Positions 8,156 to 16,430 of a stretch of 64,000 bases of DNA are shown one piece after another. The notes under the pieces are model-generated. The model was not told the origin of the DNA. It was given only the letters and a program-made list of their open reading frames with translations, and did no database searches. Each line of letters begins with the position of its first letter. The stretch's first letter is position 1. A program made the translations under genes and the position numbers. Source of the DNA: an uncultured Alphaproteobacteria bacterium (GTDB taxonomy: Bacteria; Pseudomonadota; Alphaproteobacteria; Micavibrionales; UBA1664); contig CALSUG010000004.1 in NCBI GenBank assembly GCA_943789475.1, forward strand, positions 1 through 64,000. Direction: 5' to 3'.

Positions 8156-9092
8156 ATTTGTCGGCGTCTAGAGCGGCCATGCATCCCATACCAGCGGCAG
8201 TTACGGCCTGACGGTAGATTTTATCTGTAACGTCACCTGCGGCGTATACACCATCAATATTTGTTTTTGGTGTACCTGCCTCGACAATTAAATATCCCTC
8301 ATCATCCATTGGTAGTTTGTCTTTGAATAATGATGTTGCAGGATCATGTCCGATGGCGACAAACATGCCGTGGCAATCGACGACACTCTCATCACCTGTT
8401 TTTGTGTTTTTAATGCGTACGCCTGTCATGCCCGGTGTGCCATCTTCGCCATGTCCAACGCCGACGACTTCTTCAACTGTACTGTCCCAAATAACCTCAA
8501 CCTTTTCATTAGCGAATAGGCGATCTTGCATCACCTTTTCCGCCCGCAATTCATCACGGCGATGGATGAGGGTTACCTTTGAACAGAAATTAGTGAGAAA
8601 TAAGGCTTCTTCAACCGCGCTGTTTCCGCCGCCAATAACGGTGACTTCTTTACCTTTGAAAAAGAAACCATCACATGTGGCGCAGGCAGAAACGCCAAGT
8701 CCCATGAATTTTTCTTCGCTAGGTAATCCTAACCAACGTGCCTTGGCACCTGTTGAAATAATGACTGTGTCGGCCTTGTATACATTGCCGCTATCATCCG
8801 TGGCGGTGAATGGACGCGCGGAAAAATCAACATCCGCAATCATGTTGTAAACAATTTCTGTGCCAACATTTTCGGCCTGTTCACGCATTTGTTCCATCAA
8901 AAATGGACCCTCAATCGCCTTTGCAAATCCAGGGTAGTTTTCAACATCCGTTGTGATGGTTAATTGACCACCAGGTTGGTTACCCGTGACCATGATCGGT
9001 TTTAAATTTGCACGTGCGGCGTAAATTGCGGCGGTGTATCCCGCAGGGCCAGAACCAATGATAAGGACTTTTGTTTCAATAATTTCACTCAT
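8136..9092 (-). CDS. trxB: Thioredoxin reductase
   Basis: NADPH-dependent flavoenzyme that keeps thioredoxin reduced. At 318 residues it has normal family length. FAD-binding GSGPAGYTAA lies near residue 13, the redox-active CATC near 136 (ACATCDGFFF), NADPH-binding GGGNSAVEEA near 155 and the second FAD motif YAAGDVTD near 285. The preceding HRRDELRA segment gives the NADPH phosphate contacts. It is followed 10 bases upstream (to the right) by the ELM1-like gene on the same strand, which may form a two-gene operon. Confidence 0.97.
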   Translation of the reverse strand: MSEIIETKVLIIGSGPAGYTAAIYAARANLKPIMVTGNQPGGQLTITTDVENYPGFAKAIEGPFLMEQMREQAENVGTEIVYNMIADVDFSARPFTATDDSGNVYKADTVIISTGAKARWLGLPSEEKFMGLGVSACATCDGFFFKGKEVTVIGGGNSAVEEALFLTNFCSKVTLIHRRDELRAEKVMQDRLFANEKVEVIWDSTVEEVVGVGHGEDGTPGMTGVRIKNTKTGDESVVDCHGMFVAIGHDPATSLFKDKLPMDDEGYLIVEAGTPKTNIDGVYAAGDVTDKIYRQAVTAAGMGCMAALDADKFIAANE

Positions 9093-9102
9093 AATATTCT
9101 CA

Positions 9103-10053
9103 TTACGTTGTTATGTGACGTTTTTCAAAGGCTTTCTTGATTTCATCCGCAACCAATTTTGCATCGTTTAATGGTATGTAATCATAATGATCCAGTTCAC
9201 CATCAAAAACCTTTAATCCAGTATGGTTAGATAATGTGGCATAAAGACGATCAAATTTGTCTGATCCACCATCAAGGGGCAGGCGGTATGTTGGTTTTCC
9301 TGTGCTTAACGCATCGGATAACATAGATGTACTGTCCTCTGTTACAAGGATTGTATCGGCATTGGCAAGGTATGAATGATATGGATTTTCGCCATCACCA
9401 TTCCAAAAGGCGCATTTGTCATTGTTAAATAATGATTTTAAATCATCTTGAATATGTTGCGGGGTGCGGCGTGATGCGGTAATCATGAAACCATATTCAT
9501 CGGATTGCAGGTAAGGCATTAATTGTTCGTGTAGGGCGTATGCAAATGCATCAGGCATTGTGTGGGTTTTACTGTTCCCGCCAATAAGTATAGCGATCTT
9601 TTTGGGGGGAAGGTACGATAGGTCGTAATTGTCTTTTGCAATATTTAAGGAATCTTGCGTGATACGGTTTGGCGCGGCGGTTGTGACAACAACATTACTT
9701 CCGCGTGTTTTATCGTGATTAGGGATGGCGCATAAATCGAAATGTGAGGGATTAATGCGCGGGTCTTGAACAAATACTTTAAACGCGTTTTTGAATTTTA
9801 ACGTTGGTGCGATGGCTTTGCGTCCGCTGGCGATAATTATATCGGGTGTTTGTGCATTCCAATCAATGCCCTTGATCGCCCATTTGGGAGCAGTTTTGAA
9901 AATGAGTGGGCATAAAAAATTAAATGGGAATGCGATTGTAACCCGCTTGACTTCAGCGTTAGGGGGCGGTAAACACTCAGCAATCGCGAGACACTGATTT
10001 TCAGTTCCCGCCATTCCTTCTGTAATTACCCATAATTTTGTATCTTTATTCAT
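9103..10053 (-). CDS. ELM1-like protein (DUF1022 family)
   Basis: A 316-residue member of the family named after plant ELM1, the dynamin recruiter of mitochondrial fission, which is widespread in alphaproteobacteria. Diagnostic segments are WVITEGMAGTENQCLAIAE at the N-terminus, QDPRINPSHFDLCAIPNHD, ILIGGNSKTH and TEDSTSMLSDALSTGKP. The overall arrangement resembles a GT-B glycosyltransferase (two Rossmann-like halves, nucleotide-sugar-type motif at TEDSTSM). The bacterial function is unsettled; an envelope glycosyltransferase role is one possibility. It is followed by trxB after 10 bases. Confidence 0.85.
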   Translation of the reverse strand: MNKDTKLWVITEGMAGTENQCLAIAECLPPPNAEVKRVTIAFPFNFLCPLIFKTAPKWAIKGIDWNAQTPDIIIASGRKAIAPTLKFKNAFKVFVQDPRINPSHFDLCAIPNHDKTRGSNVVVTTAAPNRITQDSLNIAKDNYDLSYLPPKKIAILIGGNSKTHTMPDAFAYALHEQLMPYLQSDEYGFMITASRRTPQHIQDDLKSLFNNDKCAFWNGDGENPYHSYLANADTILVTEDSTSMLSDALSTGKPTYRLPLDGGSDKFDRLYATLSNHTGLKVFDGELDHYDYIPLNDAKLVADEIKKAFEKRHITT

Positions 10054-10061
10054 AATTTAAA

Positions 10062-10076
10062 TGTAATTTTATTACA
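10062..10076. promoter_or_regulatory. Palindrome between ELM1-like and Lrp genes, possible Lrp operator
   Basis: TGTAAT-TTT-ATTACA is a perfect 6-bp inverted repeat with an AT centre. It lies 9 bases before the ELM1-like start and 77 bases before the Lrp-family start. Lrp/AsnC regulators usually bind 15-bp AT-centred palindromes and regulate themselves, so an autoregulatory site in this divergent spacer is plausible. This is inference from position and form. Confidence 0.4.
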
Positions 10077-10152
10077 AGAATACTCTTGCACATCCTTTTT
10101 AAGAGGACTATAAGCACAAGCAAACACATTGAAAAGAGGGTTTAGGGTTGCC

Positions 10153-10647
10153 ATGACAACAGGTTCAGTAAGTAAAAAAATAAAGTTAGATAAAATCGAC
10201 CGCAAAATCTTAAATGATTTACAAGGTAGTGGTCGAATGACCAATGTTGAATTGGCAAATCGCTCTGGAATTTCGGCACCTCCATGTCTTCGTCGTGTTC
10301 GTGCGCTAGAAGATAATCATTTGATCCTTGGGTATTTTGCAAATTTGAATGCGAAAAAATTGGGATTTGGTATTACTGCATTTGCGACGGTCCGCCTGAA
10401 AGAACAAAATGATGATGATATTGTGGCGTTTGAAAAACAAATTTCACAATGGGATAACGTGCGTGAAGCCTACGTGATTTCTGGTGATTATGATTTCATG
10501 TTAAAAGTTGTGGCGCGTGATTGGGATGAGTACCAAGATTTTTTGTCGAATCATTTAACAAAAATTCCGAACGTGGCATCTGTGCGTTCCGCGATGCAGG
10601 TTAAATCATCAAAATATCAACCGGGTGTGCCGATTGATATTGATTAA
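10153..10647 (+). CDS. Lrp/AsnC family transcriptional regulator
   Basis: Feast/famine-type regulator of 164 residues. The N-terminal helix-turn-helix has DRKILNDLQGSGRMTNVELA followed by RSGISAPPCLRRVRALE, which is the family hallmark. The C-terminal RAM/ligand-binding domain contains VREAYVISGDYDFMLKVVARDWDEYQDF. The effector is not predictable; branched-chain or other amino acids are usual. I chose the ATG at 10153 (MTTGSVSKKIKLDKIDR); an in-frame TTG at 10129 would add eight residues. The 3' end overlaps pdxH (opposite strand) by 4 bases. It is transcribed divergently from the ELM1-like gene. Confidence 0.93.
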   Translation: MTTGSVSKKIKLDKIDRKILNDLQGSGRMTNVELANRSGISAPPCLRRVRALEDNHLILGYFANLNAKKLGFGITAFATVRLKEQNDDDIVAFEKQISQWDNVREAYVISGDYDFMLKVVARDWDEYQDFLSNHLTKIPNVASVRSAMQVKSSKYQPGVPIDID

Positions 10648-11243
10648 GGATATAACCTCTCCGCAATCCAATCATTATACGCTTTAAACACAAATCGATC
10701 ATGTGTGCGGTATTGTCCTTCTTGCCACAATTCAATTAATGATGGGATAACGCGGTATCCATTCCAACGATCGGGGCATGGAATTTCCTCAATATCCTTA
10801 AATTGGTTTTCTAATTCTGTAATACGGTCTTCGTAAACACCTTTGTCGGGCAAGGGAGACGATTGTTGTGACGCGTATGATGCAATCTGACTACCTCGTT
10901 GGCGTGAGTTGAAATAGGTCTGTGTCATCTGACGTGAAACAATTTCTATCTTTCCTTCAATGCGGACTTGGCGTTGGCTTTCTCGCCAATAGAGGTTGAG
11001 TGCAGCATGTGGGTTTTTTGATAAATCTTGTCCCTTACGGCTTTCACTATTTGTATAAAAAATAAAACCATCCTCGCTGTATTCTTTAAGTAAGACCATA
11101 CGTGATGAGGGGGTACCTGTTGATGATACCGTGGATAGACACATGGCGTTGGGGTTGTCAGGATTATCCTTGATGGCTTGTTTTATCCAATCATTAAATA
11201 TATCAAACGGATTTTGACCTGTTGCATCAAATTCGGACATCAT
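10644..11243 (-). CDS. pdxH: Pyridoxamine 5'-phosphate oxidase
   Basis: FMN-dependent oxidase making pyridoxal 5'-phosphate from pyridoxine or pyridoxamine phosphate, the last step of vitamin B6 synthesis and salvage. It is 199 residues long. FMN/substrate segments visible are SSRMVLLKEYSEDGFIFYTN, SRKGQDLSKNP, RQVRIEGKIEIVS and SRQRGSQIASYASQQSSPL. The C-terminal signature has WNGYRVIPSLIELWQEG followed by the Arg-rich end RLYP, where most members end in RLAP. The start is MMSEF, with ATG at 11243 or 11240. Confidence 0.96.
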   Translation of the reverse strand: MMSEFDATGQNPFDIFNDWIKQAIKDNPDNPNAMCLSTVSSTGTPSSRMVLLKEYSEDGFIFYTNSESRKGQDLSKNPHAALNLYWRESQRQVRIEGKIEIVSRQMTQTYFNSRQRGSQIASYASQQSSPLPDKGVYEDRITELENQFKDIEEIPCPDRWNGYRVIPSLIELWQEGQYRTHDRFVFKAYNDWIAERLYP

Positions 11244-11312
11244 TTCGCCTTTCTGTTGCCTTAATTTATGAACAGAATATGATTGTTCTATTATTAAAAG
11301 AAAGGGTTTTTC

Positions 11313-11789
11313 ATGAAAAAATTTATTTTACCAGTCATTTTGATGGCGACGATATCATTGGGCGCATGTGAAAACATGCAAAATGCAGGAGTGAAAGAAA
11401 AGATTGGATCTGTTATTGGTGCCGTTGGTGGTGGATATGCTGGATCCAAAATCGGTGGTGGATCAGGTCAATTATGGGCAACCGCCGCGGGAACATTACT
11501 TGGCGCATGGGCAGGAAATGAAATTGGTAAATCACTTGATAAGGCGGATTTGATGTATGCACAGCAAGCCGAAGCAAAAGCGTACGAAGCACCATTGGGG
11601 CAACAAGTTTCATGGAATAATCCTGAGTCAGGAAATTATGGAACGGTAACGCCTGTCCGTGATGGTTCAACAGAATCTGGTGATTATTGCCGCGAATATG
11701 AACAAACAATCTATATCGGCGGTCGTGCGGAGACAGGTGTAGGTGTCGCGTGCCAACGTGAAGACGGAAAGTGGGAAGTGATTAGTTAA
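11313..11789 (+). CDS. 17-kDa surface-antigen-like lipoprotein
   Basis: Predicted outer-membrane lipoprotein of 158 residues. The signal peptide ends in lipobox LGAC (Cys about residue 19). A glycine-zipper 2TM domain follows (GSVIGAVGGGYAGSKIGGGSG, then AAGTLLGAWAGNEIG), which in the rickettsial 17-kDa antigen family inserts into membranes. A C-terminal beta-rich domain includes GDYCREYEQTIYIGG and VGVACQREDGKWEVIS; the two Cys there may form a disulphide. It is preceded by an A/G-rich Shine-Dalgarno stretch (AAAGAAAGGG) and followed by a hairpin terminator, so it is likely monocistronic. Confidence 0.88.
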   Translation: MKKFILPVILMATISLGACENMQNAGVKEKIGSVIGAVGGGYAGSKIGGGSGQLWATAAGTLLGAWAGNEIGKSLDKADLMYAQQAEAKAYEAPLGQQVSWNNPESGNYGTVTPVRDGSTESGDYCREYEQTIYIGGRAETGVGVACQREDGKWEVIS

Positions 11790-11812
11790 ATATCATTTCT
11801 GCCTTTTAAAAG

Positions 11813-11841
11813 CGCTACGTCATACCATGTCGTGGCGTTTT
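11813..11841 (+). terminator. Intrinsic terminator after the 17-kDa-like lipoprotein gene
   Basis: The stem CGCTACG (11813-11819) pairs with CGTGGCG (11831-11837) with one G-U pair, then TTTT. It lies 24 bases past the stop codon and faces the lipoprotein transcript. Confidence 0.55.
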
Positions 11842-11920
11842 GTTTGTTCGGGAATGGTTTTTATCGTTGAAAAATGTTAATATTGTTTTTCTGTAGAGTT
11901 GAGTGAAAGTGTTTTGAAAC

Positions 11921-12667
11921 ATGAGTTATGATAAAATTGTTGAAGGGTTAAAACAGGATTTTATTGAATACACTCTTGAAAAATTGGATGATATCTCTCA
12001 CTTGATTGAACATGGTGATGCGGAAACATCACCACAAAAAAATATTAGAAATATTAAAAATGAAATTCATGGCATAAAGGGGATGGGGTCTTCATTCGAC
12101 TATCCCAGTGTAACTATGGTTATGCATCGATTGGAAGATTTTTTAATTGGTAAAGATTCTTTGTGTGATGATGACAAACAAAATATTTACCAATTTATTG
12201 ATCTAGCTAGCCATTTTGTAGGTTTGAAAAAGCAACCTGATAGTGAAAAATTACAAAAATTAATCTCTGATCTTCCTGGTCGTGGAAATTATGCAATGGA
12301 TGCAAAAAATCTTCACGCGATTTTGGTTATGCCATATGGGGTTCAGCAACGTTTAATTGAACAAACAATGCAAAAGGTTGGCGTGCAATTAACAACCATT
12401 GCATCCCCGTTTCAAGCATTGGATGCGGTGGTTCATATGAAGCCAGATTTTATTGTTTTGAATGCATCATTTAATGAATTGCAAGGCGAAGAAATTGCGT
12501 GGATGACCCGTGTCATGCGTGTAACAAAAAACATTCCCGTTCTTATTGTTACAAGCGCGGATGTTACGGATGAGAAAAATGATAATTTACCCGATGGTGT
12601 TGAATTTATTCAAAAAAATAATGATTTTGCTGATGAATTAATTAAAAAAATGAATGATTTGATTTAA
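11921..12667 (+). CDS. Hpt domain fused to a degenerate receiver
   Basis: A 248-residue phosphorelay-type protein. Residues 5-105 form an Hpt four-helix bundle with EIHGIKGMGSSFDYP, the H-x-x-K-G-x-G phosphotransfer motif, His about 51. Residues 125-248 have receiver fold order (AILVMPYGVQQ, then IVLNASFNELQGEE, PVLIVTSAD, VEFIQKN). The phosphoacceptor Asp position is Asn (LNAS) and the usual Asp pair after the first strand is missing. So the receiver should not accept phosphate and may serve as a binding module. The lysine of the last strand seems kept. Partner kinase unknown; the hybrid MHYT kinase 5 kb upstream is one candidate. Confidence 0.72.
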   Translation: MSYDKIVEGLKQDFIEYTLEKLDDISHLIEHGDAETSPQKNIRNIKNEIHGIKGMGSSFDYPSVTMVMHRLEDFLIGKDSLCDDDKQNIYQFIDLASHFVGLKKQPDSEKLQKLISDLPGRGNYAMDAKNLHAILVMPYGVQQRLIEQTMQKVGVQLTTIASPFQALDAVVHMKPDFIVLNASFNELQGEEIAWMTRVMRVTKNIPVLIVTSADVTDEKNDNLPDGVEFIQKNNDFADELIKKMNDLI

Positions 12668-12710
12668 TCGTACATTCATTATCTTTTCTAGTAATGCGAT
12701 GTAACGGATT

Positions 12711-12740
12711 TTGACTGGATTTTGTCCGCAAAATGCTTAT
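12711..12740 (+). promoter_or_regulatory. Possible promoter of fabI
   Basis: TTGACT at 12711 and GCTTAT at 12735 are spaced 18 bases apart. The -35 hexamer is good and the -10 is poor. They lie 39-68 bases before the fabI start. Weak call. Confidence 0.3.
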
Positions 12741-12778
12741 TATCCACCCATAATTTAAAGTATAGAGAGGATATATAC

Positions 12779-13630
12779 ATGTCTTTTGAAGGAATGATGA
12801 AGGGTAAACGCGGTTTAATTATGGGGGTCGCAAACGACCGCTCAATCTCTTGGGGGATTGCAAAGGCGTGTGCCGATGCGGGCGCAGAACTTGCCTTTAC
12901 TTACCAAGGTGAAGCGTTGGAACGTCGTGTAAGGCCATTGGCGGAATCCGTTGGTTCATCCATGTTGATGGAATGTGATGTCACAAATGATGAATCTGTT
13001 GATGCGGCATTCGATCGTATTAAGGATGAGTGGGGATCAATTGATTTTGTTGTTCATGGCATCGCATTTTCTGACAAAAATGAATTGGACGGTTTGTACC
13101 TTGATACAACGCGTGGCAATTTCCTTAAAACAATGGATATCTCTGTATATTCATTCACATCTGTGGCGCAACGCGCGGTTCCATTGATGAATGAAGGTGG
13201 ATCATTGTTGACCCTTTCATATTATGGCGCGGAACAAGTCATGCCACATTACAACGTCATGGGTGTTGCAAAGGCGGCGTTGGAAGCTTCCGTTCGTTAT
13301 TTGGCGGCTGATCTTGGTCGTAATGATATTCGTGTGAATGCAATCTCGGCTGGTCCAATTAAAACATTGGCGGCAAGTGGTATTGGCGATTTTCGCTTTA
13401 TCCTTAAATGGAATGAATTGAATGCACCGTTAAAACGTAATGTGACAACAGGCGATGTTGGAAATTCAGGTCTGTACCTTTTGTCTGATCTTGGGTCTGG
13501 TGTGACTGGTGAAGTATTGCATGTGGATAGTGGTTATCACACTGTTGGTATGGTCGCGGTTGACGCGGCGGCAGAAACGGCCGAACTCCTCGCTCAAATG
13601 GCCCCCAAAAAATCGGATGAAGCAGCTTAA
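12779..13630 (+). CDS. fabI: Enoyl-ACP reductase (NADH)
   Basis: Reduces trans-2-enoyl-ACP in the last step of each fatty-acid elongation cycle; target of triclosan-type inhibitors. It is a 283-residue short-chain dehydrogenase of the FabI branch. The cofactor segment GLIMGVANDRSISWGIA is at the N-terminus. The catalytic Tyr and Lys lie in SYYGAEQVMPHYNVMGVAKAALEA (Y-x6-K arrangement), followed by RVNAISAGPIKTLAASGI. The ATG at 12779 has AGAGAGG 9 bases upstream; frame extension further upstream has no ribosome site. A strong terminator follows the stop, so the gene ends its own transcript. Confidence 0.97.
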   Translation: MSFEGMMKGKRGLIMGVANDRSISWGIAKACADAGAELAFTYQGEALERRVRPLAESVGSSMLMECDVTNDESVDAAFDRIKDEWGSIDFVVHGIAFSDKNELDGLYLDTTRGNFLKTMDISVYSFTSVAQRAVPLMNEGGSLLTLSYYGAEQVMPHYNVMGVAKAALEASVRYLAADLGRNDIRVNAISAGPIKTLAASGIGDFRFILKWNELNAPLKRNVTTGDVGNSGLYLLSDLGSGVTGEVLHVDSGYHTVGMVAVDAAAETAELLAQMAPKKSDEAA

Positions 13631-13657
13631 AAGTGTTTTTCTAAAATTAAATATTTA

Positions 13658-13687
13658 AAAGCTCCGACTTTTCGGAGCTTTTTTTTT
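13658..13687 (+). terminator. Strong intrinsic terminator after fabI
   Basis: AAAGCTCCGA (13658-13667), loop CTTT, TCGGAGCTTT (13672-13681) continuing into a T-run to 13687. A perfect 10-bp stem lies 27 bases after the fabI stop. The A-rich left arm would let it act weakly on the other strand as well. Confidence 0.9.
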
Positions 13688-13733
13688 ATGCGGGATGATT
13701 TACAAGAAATAGAGGGAGGCATAGTATAAAAAT

Positions 13734-14168
13734 ATGACATGGTTCAAAAAATACACTGTTGATGATTTAAACACGATGCGAAACGCCAATATGGGCACAC
13801 ATGTGGGAATTCAATTTACCGAAATTGGCGATGATTACTTGTGCGCGACGATGCCCGTTGATCATCGGACAGTGCAAAATTTTGGCCGCCTTCATGGTGG
13901 GGCTAGCTGTGTGTTGTCTGAAACATTGGGGTCGGTCGCCGCGTGGATGTGTGTTGACCCAGATGTGCAAGCCGCGGTTGGTATTGAGATTAATGCCAAT
14001 CATATTTCCACGGCGTGGGATGGTAAGGGGGACGTGATTGGAAAATGCACGCCAATGCATATTGGAAAATCGACCCATGTATGGCAAACGGATATTACGC
14101 ATAGTGAGACGGGAAAACGCGTGTGCATATCACGATTAACGGTTGCCATTATTGATAAGCCTAAATAA
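13734..14168 (+). CDS. Hotdog-fold thioesterase (PaaI/EntH-like)
   Basis: A 144-residue acyl-CoA/acyl-ACP thioesterase of the hotdog superfamily. The signature HGGASCVLSETLGSVAAW (residues 55-72) carries the HGG substrate loop and the Glu expected to act as catalytic base. EINANHISTA follows, typical of the 1,4-dihydroxy-2-naphthoyl-CoA/EntH/PaaI group. The substrate cannot be fixed from sequence. It lies between the fabI terminator and sppA and its 3' end nearly touches the sppA start, so the two probably form an operon. Confidence 0.86.
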   Translation: MTWFKKYTVDDLNTMRNANMGTHVGIQFTEIGDDYLCATMPVDHRTVQNFGRLHGGASCVLSETLGSVAAWMCVDPDVQAAVGIEINANHISTAWDGKGDVIGKCTPMHIGKSTHVWQTDITHSETGKRVCISRLTVAIIDKPK

Positions 14169-14181
14169 TGTTGTTCCCATC

Positions 14182-16005
14182 ATGGGATCATTTTTAACAA
14201 AAAAATCACTTCAAAATCCAATTCAGCCTGAGAAAAAGGGAGGTACAATTTTCCGTTTTTTCGGACGATTTTTTATGATGTTGGGGTGCTTGATGTTTAT
14301 CAGTATGATGATCAGCCTTGTTTCATTTTTCTCATTTTTCGGTGGGGCTGAAAAAATAAAACCGTTACCAGATAAATTTATTTTGGCACATTCATTTAAA
14401 GGCACGATGCCTGAAATGCCGATCGTGGGTTCTATTGTTGCGGAATTTATCGTACCGCCAACATCTCTATATGATTTTATGCGCGTGTTGGACACTGCAA
14501 AAAATGATGATCGTGTTACGGCGTTTATCGCGCGAGTGGATGATGGTGAATACAGTTTGACCCAAGTTGAAACGATCCGTAATGCGGTTTTGGATTTTCG
14601 TGAGTCGGGTAAAAAGGCATATATATACGCCAATTCGATTGGTGGTTTTTCAAATGGAACGGGTGAATATTGGTTAGCATCCGCCTTTGATGAAATATGG
14701 GTTCAACCCGTGGGGACAGTATCGGTTAGTGGTATTTATGCAGAACAACCATTTTTAAAAGACGTGTTGAATAATATTGGCGTTGAAATGGAAATGGAAC
14801 AACGTAAACGGTATAAGACGGGCCCTGAAATGTACACGCGTTCTGATATGTCGGATGAAAATCGTAAAACCATGCGATCAATCATATCGGGGTTAATGAC
14901 TAAAATTTCGATTGATGTTGCCAAGGGGCGTAATATTGCACAGGTCGATTTTGACCGTGCGGTGAATGCTTCACCTTTAACATTGGAGGAGGCTAAACGG
15001 TTTAACCTCATTGATAAAATCGCCTATGTTGATGAATTGGAAGATCATATAAAGCAAGGGAGTGAGCAGAGATTTATTGGTATGGGGCGGTATGTTTCTG
15101 ATATGAAAGGGCGCCTTGATATTACAAATGATCCTGCAAAAGTGGCCTTTATAAAAATTGATGGTATGATTTTGGATGCTGATCCAATGGCATCTATTTC
15201 TAGTCCTAAATCATTTATTTTACCTGACAATATTGCCGAGGCGCGTCATATATCGGCGTTGATTGATGAAGCGTCCGATGATGATAATATTAAGGTGATT
15301 GTGTTGAGGATCAATAGCCCTGGTGGGTCGCCAACCGCATCTGAAACCATTCGTCGTGCGGTGGTTAAGGCGCGTAAAAAAGGTAAATTTGTAATTGCAT
15401 CCATGGGCGATGTGGCGGCCAGTGGTGGATATTGGATTGCGGTCAATGCCAATCAAATTATTGCATCCGACCTGACCATTACGGGATCAATCGGTGTGTA
15501 TGGTGGAATACCAAATTTAAAAGGGTTGTGGGATAAAATAGGACTTAATTTTGATCACGTGTCATATGGCGATAATGCGGGTATGTATTCGTTGAATAAA
15601 CCATTGAGTGATGGTGAGCGTAAACGTTTGTCCGTTATGATGGATCAGGTGTATAAGGATTTTGTAGAGCGTGTAGCGGAAGGCCGCATGATGAATATGG
15701 GCAAGGTTGAAGATGTAGCGCAAGGGCGTGCATGGACAGGTGAAGAGGCAAAAGACAATGGCCTTGTCGATTTGAATGGTGGGTTTTATTTTACATTGAA
15801 ACGTGCGATGAGCGAGGCTGGCGGTCTTGACTGGCGTACGGCATCCATGATGGTGTTACCGCGCCATAAAGATCCGTTGGCGGAATTAATGGAATTGCTG
15901 GATTTACCCATAGGAATTAAAGTGCCATCAATTTCACAAACATTGATGCAATCATTATCGCCAAACGCGATTGCGACAATGCCTGAATTAAACGTTCAGT
16001 TTTAA
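14182..16005 (+). CDS. sppA: Signal peptide peptidase SppA, 67K type
   Basis: Inner-membrane serine protease that degrades cleaved signal peptides in the periplasm; 607 residues from MGSFLTKKS. A single membrane anchor (about residues 28-52, FFMMLGCLMFISMMISLVSFF) is followed by two tandem S49 domains. The general-base Lys is in the first domain (RKRYKTGPEMYTR, about residue 211) and the nucleophile Ser in the second (MGDVAASGGYWIAV, about 416), matching the Ser-Lys dyad of long-type SppA. Other conserved stretches are NSPGGSPTASETIRRAV and TGSIGVYGG. An in-frame TTG at 14143 would extend it into the thioesterase gene; I prefer the ATG. Confidence 0.94.
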   Translation: MGSFLTKKSLQNPIQPEKKGGTIFRFFGRFFMMLGCLMFISMMISLVSFFSFFGGAEKIKPLPDKFILAHSFKGTMPEMPIVGSIVAEFIVPPTSLYDFMRVLDTAKNDDRVTAFIARVDDGEYSLTQVETIRNAVLDFRESGKKAYIYANSIGGFSNGTGEYWLASAFDEIWVQPVGTVSVSGIYAEQPFLKDVLNNIGVEMEMEQRKRYKTGPEMYTRSDMSDENRKTMRSIISGLMTKISIDVAKGRNIAQVDFDRAVNASPLTLEEAKRFNLIDKIAYVDELEDHIKQGSEQRFIGMGRYVSDMKGRLDITNDPAKVAFIKIDGMILDADPMASISSPKSFILPDNIAEARHISALIDEASDDDNIKVIVLRINSPGGSPTASETIRRAVVKARKKGKFVIASMGDVAASGGYWIAVNANQIIASDLTITGSIGVYGGIPNLKGLWDKIGLNFDHVSYGDNAGMYSLNKPLSDGERKRLSVMMDQVYKDFVERVAEGRMMNMGKVEDVAQGRAWTGEEAKDNGLVDLNGGFYFTLKRAMSEAGGLDWRTASMMVLPRHKDPLAELMELLDLPIGIKVPSISQTLMQSLSPNAIATMPELNVQF

Positions 16006-16010
16006 AATCG

Positions 16011-16418
16011 TTATTTAGATAGTTTATTTAAATTTAAATCTTCGGGGCCAAAGCTATCGGGTAATAACTCATCCATAGTGTATGAACGTAATTTTTCACC
16101 GTTGCGATTAAACACATTAATTGTTGTTTCAGGGGACGAAAATTCTCTAATACGTTGACGGCAATCTCCACATGGCGTGCATAGATGTTTTCCTGGTCCA
16201 ACAATGATTATTTCAGCAATATTACGTTGCCCCGCATTGTTCATTGCGGCAATGGCTCCTGCTTCTGCGCATGTGCCTTTGTAATTTGCGAGTTCGACAT
16301 TACCACCAGAGAAAATAGATCCGTCAGCACTACGAATGGCGCACCCCACAGGGTGGTTAGAATAGGGAGCATATGCGTTTTCTAGCGCTTGAAGTGCGAG
16401 TTTTAAAAGTTGTTTCAA
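16011..16418 (-). CDS. cdd: Cytidine deaminase
   Basis: Zinc enzyme converting cytidine and deoxycytidine to uridines in pyrimidine salvage. It is 135 residues, the usual size of the tetrameric type. The catalytic C-A-E motif is in GTCAEAGAIAAM, and the two further zinc cysteines are in CTPCGDCRQRIREF. The N-terminus AYAPYSNHPVGCAIRSADG carries the substrate loop. It lies 12 bases after dxs on the same strand, so it is the last gene of a leftward transcript from dxs, and it is convergent with sppA, whose stop is 5 bases away. Confidence 0.96.
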   Translation of the reverse strand: MKQLLKLALQALENAYAPYSNHPVGCAIRSADGSIFSGGNVELANYKGTCAEAGAIAAMNNAGQRNIAEIIIVGPGKHLCTPCGDCRQRIREFSSPETTINVFNRNGEKLRSYTMDELLPDSFGPEDLNLNKLSK

Positions 16419-16430
16419 TTGCGGATGTCC

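Noticed and set aside
12722-12778. Longer N-terminus for fabI
   Set aside because: The ATG at 12779 has a good Shine-Dalgarno sequence and gives the normal FabI N-terminus; the extension is Cys/His-rich and covers the promoter region.
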